Source: Cyrtodaria siliqua (taxonomy: Eukaryota > Mollusca > Bivalvia > Adapedonta > Hiatellidae). Taken from it: a stretch of 64,000 bases of DNA. The notes beneath the pieces were generated by a model. That model had not been told where the DNA came from, made no database searches, and saw only the letters and a program-made list of their open reading frames with translations. The first letter of the stretch is position 1; every line of letters starts with the position of its first letter. The stretch covers positions 21,317 to 85,316 of the forward strand of contig JAWPHD010011289.1 in the NCBI GenBank assembly GCA_037043455.1, in the 5' to 3' direction. Of this stretch, positions 21,201 to 33,300 are shown piece after piece. The translations under genes and the position numbers were made by a program.

Positions 21201-24200
21201 TTTTTTTTTTTGACCCCCATGTATGTTATCACGCTCGTTGGGTAAGCGGCATGCAGACATTTAGTGTTCGCTGCAGTGTCTGCTGCAGACATTTAGTGTC
21301 AACTGCAAACATTTAGTGACAGCTGCAGACATTTAGTGTCTGCTGCAGACATTTAGTGTCCACTGCATACATTTAGTGTCCGCTGCAGACATTTAGTGTC
21401 TGCTGCAGACATTTAGTGTCCGCTGTAGTGTCCGCTGCAGACATTTAGTGTCCGCTCAATTACTTGAGTAATTCAAATCCAAATTCAACCAAATCTGCAA
21501 ATAATGCTTATAGGAAAACTATTGGTCCAGTTTGCAACAGTAACCCCAGAATTATCTCCCCTTATTTGGTTACAAAATTGTTGAAATTGACCATGCCCAC
21601 TCAATAACCTGAGTAAATCTAATCAAAATTTAACCAACCTTTGACATTGTCCTTACGAATATATATATTAGTAAAAATAATGATTTAATTGACAATTACT
21701 ACAATTAAGCTCTGATCAGTTATCACTCGATTCTTCAGAAATGAACTACTTCAAGTGAAGTCAAGTAACTTTTATTTAAAGACGGCAAGACATATAAACA
21801 ATCAACATAAGCTATTAATAAGCTTTGAAACGACATGAATAACATACATACACATAAATAACACTTACAGAAGCAGCTATGGTAAGAAAGCATAGATATG
21901 AAACAATGTAGCAACATATGTACGATTAGCCTAAGCTCATTAAAAACTATTGTAGTAGGAGTTATCATGCCTATTCATATACATGTATATGTATATATGG
22001 ATATTGATCTTAATATCTAGTATATGAGTTTAATGTATAAGAGATATCAAAATTAAATAATGTATAAGAGACATTAAAATCATAGCTCTAAGGTAGATAC
22101 AAATCAGGTTTAAAATTGAATTGATTTAAAATTCTTAAACGAGATATACACCCTATTTTCAGGAGAAAGATAAATATAACACAAACACATGGTATGAGGT
22201 TTTTTTATACGTTCGCTCCCCGCCATTGCCATATGCGTTGTGTCCCAGAGCAAGACACTGTCTGCATTTGCTTAGTACTGGTTTTACCCAGGAAGACATC
22301 GAGAGTGATTCAAATAAGTTCATAGAGCTTTCGTTACAATCGATGTAAAATAAATAAGTTTAAACTAATACATAACCTTATTATTGTATGGTTTTTGATC
22401 ATCCATCGTTTGACTGGTTGTATTTCTAAAGCAGAGAATGTTGTATGCTTTCCTGTTTCATGCATTTGTCTTACTGTGCACATCAGTGGGTGCCCCTTTG
22501 TGTGTGTGATTCCGTCATAACTAGTCATTACATGCATTCCATTCCATATAGCTGTGGTCCAGAATCAAATACACATTGAATACATGCTATAGAAACCAAT
22601 GTATGTCTTTATCATTCTAATTCCAAATCTGTTTAACATTTTAGATATGGTTATATCTGTGAATATGGTTATATCTGTGATCGCTATACTTGGCGGAATT
22701 GCGTACAACTTCGCATGAACATTCCCTCTATTCGTTGATTGAATTGGATTTTTATAGTCGCACCAACAGCTAAGGTCATATGGCGACTTTCCAGCTTTCA
22801 CTGGTGGAGGAAGACCCCAGGTGCACCTCCGGGCAATTTTCGTGCACGTGCGGGCACCTGGGTAGAACCACCGACGTTCCGCAACCCTCTATTCATAGAA
22901 ATAAGTGTAATCGCTGGAACCTTCCGGGCTCCCATTTGGTTCCGGGGCTAAGAATAGGGCCACTGCAGATCCCGTTCCCCCCCCCCCCCCCCCCCCCCCC
23001 CCACACACACACATTAAAAGTCTTCATCATGACCCCTGTATTGTTTCAGGTGCCATCTCGCTCAAATCACTAGAGCAGTGGCAGAAAACAATTAACGTGG
23101 CTCCAGCGTAAATGGAGTGTCTACAACAGAATTTGCAGCAACTCTGCAGTTCTGCAGGTGAGAAGGTTCTAGGCCCATTCTCCATATTTTATCTCGATGT
23201 ACGTGGAGGATGAGCCTGGCATGTTCATTCCTGTTAGGCGCCATATAACCTTTCATGTGTTGGTGCGTCTTAAAACCCCAATTCAATTCAATTAAATTAA
23301 AATGGGACCTTTACTTTAAGATCTGCATGATATATAGTTGTTCACATGATTCGGCATACAATATGGCCGCCAGCAGCCATCTTTGTTACATATACCATGC
23401 ATACATGTAAATTTCGTAAAACGTGCATGAACGTACGTTGCAGGTGATGTCCAGCCCTAAATCAAAATAACTTCGGTCGGTATTGTGCTGTAAAAGGTAT
23501 TGCATGATATGTTGGTCCTTAATAAACTTCATTTGATGTGTAATAAAACAAGAGGTCAATGACCTTGAAGCTCTACTGATTGATTTTGATTTCAGGAAGT
23601 AGTCGCTACAGACTTGTTTTTTGAAAATCTATTTTTATCTGTGGCGGCCGTCTTGAATTTCCGGCCGACCTGAAATTTTGCTAGGATCAATTAGACATTA
23701 AGAGCAACATTCCTGTGAAGTTTCATGAAAATCCGTCAAGTAGTTTCAGAGAAGTAGTCGCTACAAGTTTTCATTATATAACTCTATGTAAACAAAGATG
23801 GCCGCTGGCAGCCATGTTTAACGTCAAATCAAAACGATTTTCGACAAGGACCAACATCATGTCATACTGATCATTTTAGAAAAAGTCCCATATCAATATC
23901 TCTTATTGTTTTGAAGAAGTAGTCGCTACAAACTTATTTATTTTAAATCTATTTTTAGCTGTGGCAGCCATCTTGAATATCCGGCCGACCTGAAATTTTT
24001 CTAGGATCAACTAGACATCAAGACAACATTCCTGCGAAGTTTCATGAACATCCGTCAAGTAGTTTCAGAGGAGTAGTCGCTACAAGTTTTTACTATATAA
24101 CTCTATGTAACCAAAGATGGCCACTGGCAGCCATGTTTAACGTCGAATCAAAATAATTTTCCACAAGGATCAACATCATGTCATGCTGATCATTTTAGAA

Positions 24201-24473
24201 AAAGACCCATATCAATATCACTTATAGTTTTCTAGAAGTAGTCGCTACAAACTTATTTTTTAAAAATCTATTTTTAGCTGTGACGGCCATCTTGAATTTC
24301 CGGCCGACCTGAAATTTTTCTAGGATCAATAAGACATCAAGAGCAACATTCCTGTAAAGTTTCATGACAATCCGCCAAGTAGTTTCAGAGGAGTAGTCGC
24401 TACAAGTTTTTACTATATAACTCTATGTAAACAAAGATGGCCGCTGGCAGCCATGTTTAACGTTGAATCAAAA
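18286..24473 (+). repeat. 6.2-kb direct tandem duplication, copy 2
   Basis: Near-identical to 12111-18285. It carries the same sub-features: truncated MITE C interior (18286-18522), repeat B (18645-19005), MITE A with hairpins (20359-21080), minisatellite (21225-21457), inverted SINE (22728-22940), repeat B with a long poly-C (22935-23293) and ~320-bp repeats (23565 onward). It lacks the first 16 bases of the tRNA-like head because the breakpoint cut it. Confidence 0.95.
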
Positions 24474-24810
24474 CGATTTTTGACAAGGATCAACATCATG
24501 TCATGCTGATCATTTTAGAAAAAGTCCCATATCAATATCACTTATAGTTTTCAAGAAGTAGTCGCTACAAACTTGTATTTTAAAACTCTATTTTTAGCTT
24601 TGGTGGCCATCTTGGATTTCACATCAACATGAATTTTTGCTAGGATCAACTAGTCTTTATGGGCAACATTTCTGTAAAGTTTCATGAATATCCATCCAGT
24701 AGTTTCAGAGGAGTTGTCGCTACAAATAAAAGTTTACGGACAGACGGACGGACGACGGACGCCGCACCACGGCATAAGCTCTGCTGATCTCTGATCAGTC
24801 GAGCTAAAAA
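24474..24810. repeat. Original end of the ~320-bp repeat element
   Basis: The array continues past the duplication with AAGTAGTCGCTAC at about 24556 and a variant at 24712, then ends GACAGACGGACGGACGACGG, CGCCGCACCACGGCATAAGC and GATCAGTCGAGCTAAAAATG. This type of terminus is common in bivalve dispersed repeats. Confidence 0.7.
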
Positions 24811-24884
24811 TGACCACCAGCTAGCATGCTTTTTTTACAAAAAAGAACACTGGATAACCTTATAATTTCTTCAGACCTTTTTGT

Positions 24885-26110
24885 CTCGCCCACCATAGTG
24901 GGTAGCGAGACCTAGCAGTCATTTGCGGTGGCGTCAGCATTTTAAATCAACTGCCGGTATATCTCAACAACAGCTGCTCGAATCTTTCTGAAACTGTAAG
25001 ATGCTTTGTTGGGTCAAGGGACATCACGTTATGCCAAAATTACCAAGGTCAAGGTAATATTTTGCGTTATTTTCCCAAAACTTAAAGGGGGTACATCAGG
25101 ATATTTCTAGAAACATCTTAAATTATAAAATTGTTCCATTTCATGATTAAACACTTATATCAATCAAAATATGCTATTAGAACCATGTTGTTAATGTCTT
25201 AACTTTGAATACACCATATAGCTAGGACGGAATCAGACGTAAAATGCTGAAATTAACCATGGTGCATCACCTAGGATAGCACATATTACTGTGCTGAATC
25301 AATTTTCATTGCAAAACAGGGATCATTTTTAGGCTCATTCATTTTATTTTGGCCATGTAGAATAGAAAATGTTAATATTTGTCAATTTTAAGTCGGACAC
25401 TTAGACCCCCATGAAAAGCCTGATGTACTTCCTTTAACCTTGGTTAGGTAACTTAATCCCAGTTAACTGTATGTGATTGCCTCATTTTCTTTGTTTGATA
25501 CTTGGTTATATGTAGTGTTGGCATTGATGTAGTGTTGGCATTGGTGGACATCACTGAATGACAAAATTTACCAAGGTCAAGGTCATATTTTGCTTATTTT
25601 CCCCAAACTTAACCTTGGTTAGGTAACTTTTATATGATTGCCTCACTTTATTTCTTTGGTACTTAGTCATATGTATTGTTGGCATTGGACATAGCTGAAC
25701 GACAAAAAAGACCAAAGTCAGGGTCATGTTTTGCATTATTTACCCTAAACATCAGTTTGGTTAGGTAAGTTAGCCTCGGTTAACTTTTTCTGATAACTTA
25801 ATTTCTTTGTTTGATACTTGGTCATATGTATTGTTGGCATTAGTGGACATTGCTGAACGACAAAACATACCAAGGTCAAGGTCACATTTTGCATTATTTT
25901 CCCAAAACTACACCCTGGTTAAACCAATTAAACTCAGTAACAACTTCTTATGATTACCTCGCTTTTATTTGTTTGATACTTGGTCATATGAAGTGTTGTC
26001 CTTGTCGGACATCATTTAAGCACACATTTAATAAAATATTTTGTATGCAGTTTGCCGCGGTGGGCGAGACTCCGTCAGACCGAGGTCTTGTAAGTGAACT
26101 CACAAATGAA
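24885..26110. repeat. GTCTCGCCC-bounded dispersed repeat
   Basis: Begins GTCTCGCCCACCATAGTGGG and ends GCCGCGGTGGGCGAGACTCC, an inverted pair. The interior repeats ACCAAGGTCAAGGTCA, TTGCATTATTTTCCCAAAAC and TTGATACTTGGTCATATGTA at about 170-180-bp spacing (25020-25990). No coding gene. Confidence 0.7.
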
Positions 26111-26379
26111 ATTGGTCTGGAATAAAAAAATACCTCCGGTCAAATACTTAAATAGAAAAGCTTGTGATCGCTAATTATCGAAATTAGTAAACAGGATCAT
26201 AATATGCATGACATTTAGTTGATCTCCAAACGAAATTCTTGTTGAATTGGCATCCAAGGTGTCCGCCAATGGCCATCTATGTTTACATACAATTTAATAG
26301 GGTATCTTGCAATCTTAGACTACTACTGAACGTTTCGTGCATATTTGGTCATAAATGAAATTCAGCTTCTCAACAAGGT

Positions 26380-26475
26380 ACTGTACTGGTTCTACACAGG
26401 AATAAGTGGGTGGTCTGCCTCCACCACTAAATCGACTGTCATACAAGCCTAAACTGTGCTTGAAATGACTTTCCA
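26380..26475 (+). mobile_element. SINE core fragment
   Basis: GTACTGGTTCTACACAGGAA, AAGTGGGTGGTCTGCCTCCA and CTGTGCTTGAAATGAC match the SINE at 4955-5110 and 31395-31655. Confidence 0.65.
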
Positions 26476-26872
26476 ACAGGCAGATGGTCTATTATCCAGG
26501 CACACTCAACCGGCATGACTGTTATACTTTGAGAGAAGTCCTGCGAGAGGTCAGGATGATCGAGACTAATATGCAGAAACAGCTAAAACTGACCAACACT
26601 TAAATTTTCAATAGAACCGTAAGAATTACTGATACATGACCTTTACTGCATGAAATGTTGTTGCCCTTACATGAATTCTTCCAAGTGTAGCAACGGCAGC
26701 CATCTTTATTTAGACGTTTCGACATTCATGCGGTCGGTGCTTATCCAATTCTGCCCCGTGTGGTTCCGGGGTCTCCGTTTGGTTCCGAGGCAAAGAATGG
26801 GGCCACTGCAGATCCCGTTGGAGGGGTAGGCAGAGAGGTAGAATTCCCCAAAAATCATTTTATCATTTTTAG

Positions 26873-27745
26873 TCCCCCACCGGTCCCGGGGGGACTATAG
26901 GTTTGCACCCTGTACGTCCGTACGTCCGAAATGCTTGTCCGGGCCATATTTTCAATACTATAAGACTGAGATACCAAACTTGGTATGTGGATACATCTTG
27001 GGATAGCGGTGTGTCGCATACCAAAAAAAGGTCACTGTGACCTCTGTCATAGAAGATGCTTGTCCGGACCGTATTTTCAATACTATAACACTTAGAGATA
27101 CCAAACTTGATATTTGAATACATCTTGGGATAGCGGTGTGTCGCACACCAAATTAAGGTCACAGTGACCTTGACCTGTGACCTCTGTCATAGAAAATGTT
27201 CCGAAAATGCTTGTCCTGGCCATATTTTCAATACTATAAGACTGAGATACCAAACTTGGTATGTGGATACATCTTGGGATAGTGGTGTGTCGTGTATCAC
27301 TGTGACCTTGACCTTGATCTGTGACCTATGCCATAGAAAATGCTTGTCCGGACCGTATTTTCAATACTATAACACTTAGAAATACCAAACTTGGTATTTG
27401 AATACATCTTGGGATAGTGGTGTGTCGCGTACCAAAATAAGGTCATTGTGACCTTGACCTTGACCTGTGACCTCTGTCATAGAAAATGCTTGTCCGGACC
27501 GTATTTTCAATACTATAACACATAGAGATACCAATCTTGGTATGTGGATACATCTTGGGATAGCGGTGTGTCGCGTACCAAAATAAGGTCATTGTGACAT
27601 TGACCTTGACCTGTGACCTCTGTCATAGAAAATGCTTGTCCGGACCGTATTTTCAATACTGTAACACTTAGAGATACCAAACTTGGGATGTGGATACATC
27701 TTGGGATAGCGGTGTGTCGCGTACCGAAATAAGGTCACTGTGACG
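26873..27745. repeat. ~145-bp tandem repeat array with TGACCTTGACC clusters
   Basis: Opens AGTCCCCCACCGGTCCCGGG. The unit then recurs about six times: CTTGTCCGGACCGTATTTTC, ACTTAGAGATACCAAACTTG, ATACATCTTGGGATAGCGGT, GTGTCGCGTACCAAAATAAG, with TGTGACCTTGACCTTGACCT between. ORFs on both strands are products of the repeat. Confidence 0.85.
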
Positions 27746-28079
27746 CCAATTCAAATATACAGTTCTGGAAAGGAGTACTAGTATTATGCAACGTAACAGA
27801 AATACAGCAAACGGTGACTTGTTTTTCCTAAATGTAATTCAACTTCCTGAGGAAATTCAGAATAGCTGTAAAGACTTAAAACAGCCTAAATACGGTCTGG
27901 AACCATAACATTTATTGATAAAGACACTAATAAAGTGATTCGCAAGAAATGTGGTTGGTCCTTCGTGAAATGCATGTTGATCCAACTTCCAAGATGGCCG
28001 CCAGTGATTAATTTGTTTGCATATACATGCAAAGTAAAATCTTGAGATTTCTCCCGAACATTTGATCGGATCATTCACA

Positions 28080-30005
28080 GATAGATATATAAATCTTTTA
28101 TTTTTCCTCCCATTTGGAGAGCCAGTAATACATGTTTCTACAACAGAATACAGATAGAACATGCTAATACAATGGAATACAAATTGAACATTAAACAACA
28201 TGCACGAACTATATATTACGTATTTCCAGTAACCATAGAATAATAAAGTTATTTGTAAATGAGGTATTTGACCACATATTTACTTTCTTTAAAGAAGAAC
28301 ATTATGCACCTTTACACGCTTAATATATAGTAAGTTCATTTAGCGCATAAACCACATTTTCTTTTACTTTTACCGATTACCAGCATGTATGAATACCTTT
28401 CAACAAATATCTAAATATCTGTTTTATCTAATAACACAGCAATAGTCCATGACTTTGACTCAATAATGTATAACTTCATGACTAATATTATTATTTGTTA
28501 ACAATTGTATGCATCTGGTGGATGGCCGTTACACTAATTTTAAGACACTCTGTGCAGTCATCCTCACTAGTGAGAACACACTCTGTACAGTCATCCTCAC
28601 TAGTGAGAACACACTCTGTGCAGTCATCCTCACTAGTGAGAACAGACTTTGAACCATTGAGCAAGGACAATATTTGATCTCTAGGGCTCCGAGTTATAAA
28701 GCATGTAAATACATTTAGACCAAATCTCACATATAGTGTTTTCCATAGCTTGTGTCTGATGCCTTCAGTAGTAGGACATTCAAGTATTATATGTTCTACC
28801 ACATTACTCAAAATCGTGTTTATACGTTTTGGACACTTCGTCGTGAAGTTATCATAAAATAACTTATTTAGTACAGTCATTGTGCTTCCGCACTGGTTGG
28901 AATATCTTGGACATGACTTACTTAGTAACCAGATAGGCGAAACGTTATTAATATGGCTAGGTTTAACGATGCTTAACTGTCTAAGCTGTTCATCTCTTCC
29001 AACAATTGCTACCCAGTGTGTATCTTGATATTTATTTAATGTTATATCAACGATATGTTTCCATACACTTTTGGTCGGAAAGTAACCTGTATTAAGAAAA
29101 TCCTCATAAGAAAATCCTCAATAGCACCATTTAAGGTGTATTTTCACACAATACGATTAATATCAGGAAAAATCCTCTTTTTCCATACGGATTATCAAAG
29201 TAGTGAACAATTCTTGATCCACGGACAACCGACATAACTGACCAAAGAATACCAATTTTCTTCTATCAATTTCACATAGAGGTTTAGCACCAATTCAGCT
29301 CAAGCTTATGTCGGTTCTGGACCGCTTTGGGATACACTGCATATATTTGATGCAAAATCTATGCGCTTTTTCTAATTCTGCAGTTTGTGGGTGTTAAGTC
29401 GCACCATAGTTCACATCATTAAAGGGCTTTCGGAAGCACAATTGATTTGTATATGTTAATAGACGTTGTTGGATGAAGTCCGTCTTCATGAATACCAGAA
29501 TTTACAAGATTGAGAAACGTACCCCTAAGCTTATTAAAGGCGTTTTTAACGTTTGTTTCGAGAGACATATACTTATTGATTTCAATACCAAGATGAGTAT
29601 ACGTGTCAGTCTAACATGCGATTAGGTCCAATATTCCAAGAACGGTTACTATTCACAAACTCATGTTTCGTTTCATTAAATACAATTATGCCACACTTGC
29701 TTGGATTATAGTCAAATCGCCGTTTGCAGGCGTAGCGATAACACATGTCCGTCATATTTTGAAGACCATTTCTGGAGAAAGATATTAAAACCATATCATC
29801 AGCTACTGTTGGACAGCTACAGTTGATGTCAAGTACACATAATCCAAAACCGGAATCCTCTATTTCTTGTACTAATCAAGGTACGATAGAGGACTGTTAA
29901 CTCCGCCTTGTCTGGTACCTTGTTTGATATCTATCCAACCCGATTGTATCCCACGAAATCTCGCTTTACTTATCATGCCAGTGTAAAAGTCCAGCACTGC
30001 TACAC
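28080..30005 (-). pseudogene. Decayed non-LTR retrotransposon (LINE) reverse transcriptase
   Basis: Read on the minus strand, 29960-29870 gives SGWIDIKQGTRQGGVNSPLS, the fingers/palm QGTRQG-SP motif. 29815-29606 gives VADDMVLISFSRNGLQNMTD followed by NPSKCGIIVFNE, with the catalytic Asp-Asp visible. 28880-28491 gives the C-terminal region including VEHIILECPTTEG, the His/Cys zinc-binding tail seen in many LINE ORF2 proteins. Between these blocks are stops (for example after PLSYLD) and frameshifts, so the copy is dead. The 3' UTR probably runs to about 28080, where AAATAAAAG is seen on the minus strand. The clade (CR1, Jockey or related) is not settled. The 5' part (endonuclease) is missing. 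Confidence 0.8.
28538..28637 (-). repeat. 33-bp triplication inside the LINE C-terminus
   Basis: Three in-frame copies of an 11-residue unit, VLTSEDDCTEC, in the minus-strand LINE remnant. GTGCAGTCATCCTCACTAGT is the DNA core. Confidence 0.9.
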
Positions 30006-30009
30006 ATAT

Positions 30010-31390
30010 AGTTAACAAGCAAGGTTTTACGCAAGCGTAAAATAGCTAGTTAACATAATAATATATCAAGTCACGGGTGTTAAAACAATATTGAAAAAAA
30101 TAAATGTTGTCACGGAGACATAAACTCGCCACGACCGTTTTTCCTTACATTCTTCCCGATTTTTACCATCAGTTCTTCCTACCAATCATTTTAAACCAAT
30201 GTGGGCGACCTCGCTTCTTTCTGTTCAAATACCTTGACATGCCTTACATATTGATTACAATTACCTTGTAACATCAGCACAGAAATACAATTGTTCACAT
30301 GTAAGGGATACGTGTGCATTAGAGTGTGCATTACAACACATATAAACTGTTCACTGTTACCATGTGTAATTATAAGATTGCGTTATCAAAGTGAAAAATG
30401 TCAAGGAACTTGCTACCTTACCATCAGCAATAATGAAACCAATGAAAATTAAAAAAAAAAAAAGAAGGAAAATCAGCAGGCTTGAACCCTACCTTCCTGG
30501 GCAGTAACACGGCGCCTCGACCAATTGCGCTATTGAGGCTTGTGAATGATCCATCGCTAATATACGTATAATATTAATGATGACATGCTACATTTTTCAG
30601 TAGACTGGTTTACGAAGACGTCATTTCAGCAAGTGAAATGGTAAACTTTCAACGTTACAAAATATGTGTTTATACCATTCAAGATTTTCAGACGAGTTCT
30701 CTAGGAATTCAAGTTGTAAAGCATGCTTATTGCCACTTACATGAGTCACAGTCTGTTAACCATAGACAGATATAAAAGCAATATAAGAGTCAGCTGCCTT
30801 CGGCCGCTGAATGATCGCCACTCATCTAGAACCGCAAATGGTACTGCTGTTGATTAAAACCATGAAAGTATGCTTGAAAAACAATCTTTATATTTGGTGA
30901 GTTTACAATGTAACAAAAGGGCAAACATGCGACTCGAACGTTTTTTTTTTTATTAATACAATATAGGACTACCTGATTGGATATTATACCATCAACTCGT
31001 CTGCTACGATATAATCAGTACAAGATGCATTTTTTTGTTATATCGTTTCAATCTTATTTTTTTTCTTAAAAAAACCCACGCAAAAAACAAACCAAAAACA
31101 ACAACAAAAAAGTCCAATACAAAGGAAGAAGATTTTATTTATATACGTTCACTTAACCTAGTTAAAAAGCGTGTCGTATTGTATAATACATGTCTGATAT
31201 TTAATCCGCTACTTGTATTGATATATTTTGAAAAGAATTGGAACGTTACAAGTAATACTCCACACCGAGAGCGTAATATTGACACAAGCTTAACATTGTA
31301 ATGATTCTATTTAGCTAGATATGCGCAGTAAATACCGGGTAACATGTGAACATTTGAAGGCATGATTGATTTATTTAATCACATGGTTTA
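30010..31390. other. No recognised gene; tRNA-like SINE traces possible
   Basis: AAAATCAGCAGGCTTGAACC near 30470 and GCGCCTCGACCAATTGCGCT near 30512 resemble an inverted tRNA-derived SINE head, too degraded to call. The ORF at 31035 (88 codons) is low-complexity. Confidence 0.4.
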
Positions 31391-31394
31391 AGAA

Positions 31395-31655
31395 TATTTC
31401 GAGCGCCACTTTGGCCGGTATGGTAAATACGCTGTGTTTGAAAAGGTCTCACCTCTCACCTCTGCGGGTTCGAATCTCACTGGGGCTTGACTTGTAAGTG
31501 AGAATATGTCGATTCTTACGGACGGCGGAGGGTATACAATATTGGTTTTACCCAGAAAAAGACGAAGGTCTGCCTCCACCATGAACAAATCTACAGTCAT
31601 ATTTAGCCTTAAATGTGCTGAAAATTACATAAAACACCATTCAATCAACAAAGAA
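31395..31655 (+). mobile_element. Near-complete tRNA-headed SINE
   Basis: The tRNA-like head contains the B box GGTTCGAATC (31467-31476). It is followed by the core GGCGGAGGGTATACAATATT, GGTTTTACCCAGAAAAAGAC and CTGCCTCCACCATGAACAAA, then TAAAACACCATTCAATCAAC as the tail. It is the best reference copy in the window for the SINE whose core seeds other repeats here. Confidence 0.75.
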
Positions 31656-31889
31656 AATTTCGATTAATTGGTCCTGAGTTTTGCAGCTCATGGACGGCCA
31701 CCGAAAAATAAATTAATTGAAAATGCACCTTTTATTTGAGTTTATCACCACTTACAGCGCACAGGAATAAACATTCCATGTTCACCATTTACTTAAGTCG
31801 GAAAAAAATCAATAAAAGAAGAAAAGAAAGGAATATATCAATGTGCTGAGCGTGCCTAGAAACGTGCATGGTTGTTGCAAAATATGTTG

Positions 31890-32000
31890 TAGACATTTCA
31901 AGCACTGGCGCCACCACTAAAGTAGCCCCTGACACAACAATGCAGGGGTCATACACAACAATGCAGGGGTCATACACAACAATGCAGGGGTGATGATGAA
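31890..32000 (-). repeat. Repeat B fragment with 22-bp triplication
   Basis: ACACAACAATGCAGGGGTCA recurs three times (about 31930-31995). The reverse complement of TGATGATGAAGACTTT matches the TCTTCATCATGACCCCTGCA block of repeat B. Confidence 0.65.
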
Positions 32001-32159
32001 GACTTTGAAGAAGCTTAACTGTGACAATATGAACATGATTCAGGTGGAAGTCTGCCACTTTGAAGATAAACACTGGCCCTATTATTTCCCGGGAACCAAC
32101 ACTGCCCTATTATTGCCCGGGAACCACACGGACCACGTTCTGTCACCTTTACTTTGGTT

Positions 32160-33300
32160 GAATGATTGATGTTCTCTGTTCTTAAAAAGGCTAGAAAGCT
32201 TTGTCTGTCTCTTGATCTTCAACTTCATCTATTTGATTCGATGGTCAGTCCAATACTATTATATGGGTCGGAGGTCTGGGGTTGTAAGAATGTAAATATT
32301 ATTAATCAATTCCAGTTAAAATATTGTAAAATGGTATTAAAACTCAAAACTTCAACACCAAATATTATGATTTATGGTGAACTTGGGAGAATGCCAATGG
32401 ATTGTATTATAAAGAGTAGAGTTCTGAACTACTGGTGTAAATTGGTCAATAGTAAAGAAGATAAGATTTGTCGTATAATGTATAAACTAATGTATGAACT
32501 TGATAAAAGCAATGTTTTCCATTCTCCTTGGATAGGTTATGTCAAGACTTCACTTGATCAGCTTGGTTTTTCTGAATATTGGTTAAATCAAAATGTTCCA
32601 TATCCACTTGTTTTTAGAAATTTAATAAAAAGCAGAATTAAAGATATATATAATCAATCCTGGAATACCACAGTCTATGAATCCCCAAAATGTGTGAGTT
32701 ATAGAATTTTCAAAAATACTTTTGCGTTTGAGAGGTATCTAGTAGATTTACCGCTGAATCTTGCATTGTCACTTTGCCATTTTAGATGTTCTAATCATAA
32801 ACTCCCAGTGGAAAAAGGCAGACTTTATAATATAGAGAGAAGATTAAGAACTTGTGATTTGTGTCATTTAAATGTGCTTGGTGATGAATTTCATTACATT
32901 TTTGTTTGCACTTTTTTTAAAAATGAAAGAAAGAAATATATTTCCTCTAATTCTATTATTGCAAATACATATAATTTTAGAAACATTTTTCAATCTATAG
33001 ATAATTATGAATTGTTAAAACTGTCATTATTTGTTAAAAAAATTATTGATAAATTTAAGTAACTATTTTTCACCTTCCCCTATTAATTTTACATTTATTA
33101 CTCAGTATTAATATACGAAACTCATTCCATCTAGTCATTTTATCTTGAATTGAAATTATTTTGTGTTTATATTCTATGTTATGATTCAACTTTGTAAATA
33201 TTGTTATTGATGTTATTTTCATTTGTGTTTGTTAATGCTCATGCCCAGTTGGGCCCAGCTTATGAAATAAAACTTGAAACTTGAAACTTGAAACTTGATT
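32160..33300 (+). mobile_element. 5'-truncated LINE insertion with TTGAAAC tail
   Basis: Contains the ORF below, then a 3' UTR ending GGGCCCAGCTTATGAAATAA and AACTTGAAACTTGAAACTTG, a short simple-repeat tail instead of poly(A), as is usual for CR1/L2-like LINEs. The element is cut at the 5' side at about 32160. Confidence 0.8.
32166..33062 (+). CDS. LINE ORF2 C-terminal fragment (post-RT region), uninterrupted
   Basis: 298 codons open through to TAA; the first ATG is at 32169. It starts just after the RT palm/thumb: FSVLKKARKLCLSLDLQLHL, then FDSMVSPILLYGSEVWGC and IMIYGELGRMP, which are typical of molluscan and amphioxus LINE proteins. Near residues 228-252 CDLCHLNVLGDEFHYIFVC is a Cys/His zinc-binding motif, followed by FFKNERKKYI. 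No catalytic RT residues are included, so the fragment cannot act alone. The absence of stops suggests a fairly recent insertion. The start is where the 5' truncation leaves an ATG, not a native start. It is not a host gene. Confidence 0.8.
   Translation: MMFSVLKKARKLCLSLDLQLHLFDSMVSPILLYGSEVWGCKNVNIINQFQLKYCKMVLKLKTSTPNIMIYGELGRMPMDCIIKSRVLNYWCKLVNSKEDKICRIMYKLMYELDKSNVFHSPWIGYVKTSLDQLGFSEYWLNQNVPYPLVFRNLIKSRIKDIYNQSWNTTVYESPKCVSYRIFKNTFAFERYLVDLPLNLALSLCHFRCSNHKLPVEKGRLYNIERRLRTCDLCHLNVLGDEFHYIFVCTFFKNERKKYISSNSIIANTYNFRNIFQSIDNYELLKLSLFVKKIIDKFK

Noticed and set aside
12389..23286. Pairs of identical short ORFs at 6.17-kb spacing
   Set aside because: They are identical because the whole segment is duplicated; identity is not evidence of protein constraint.
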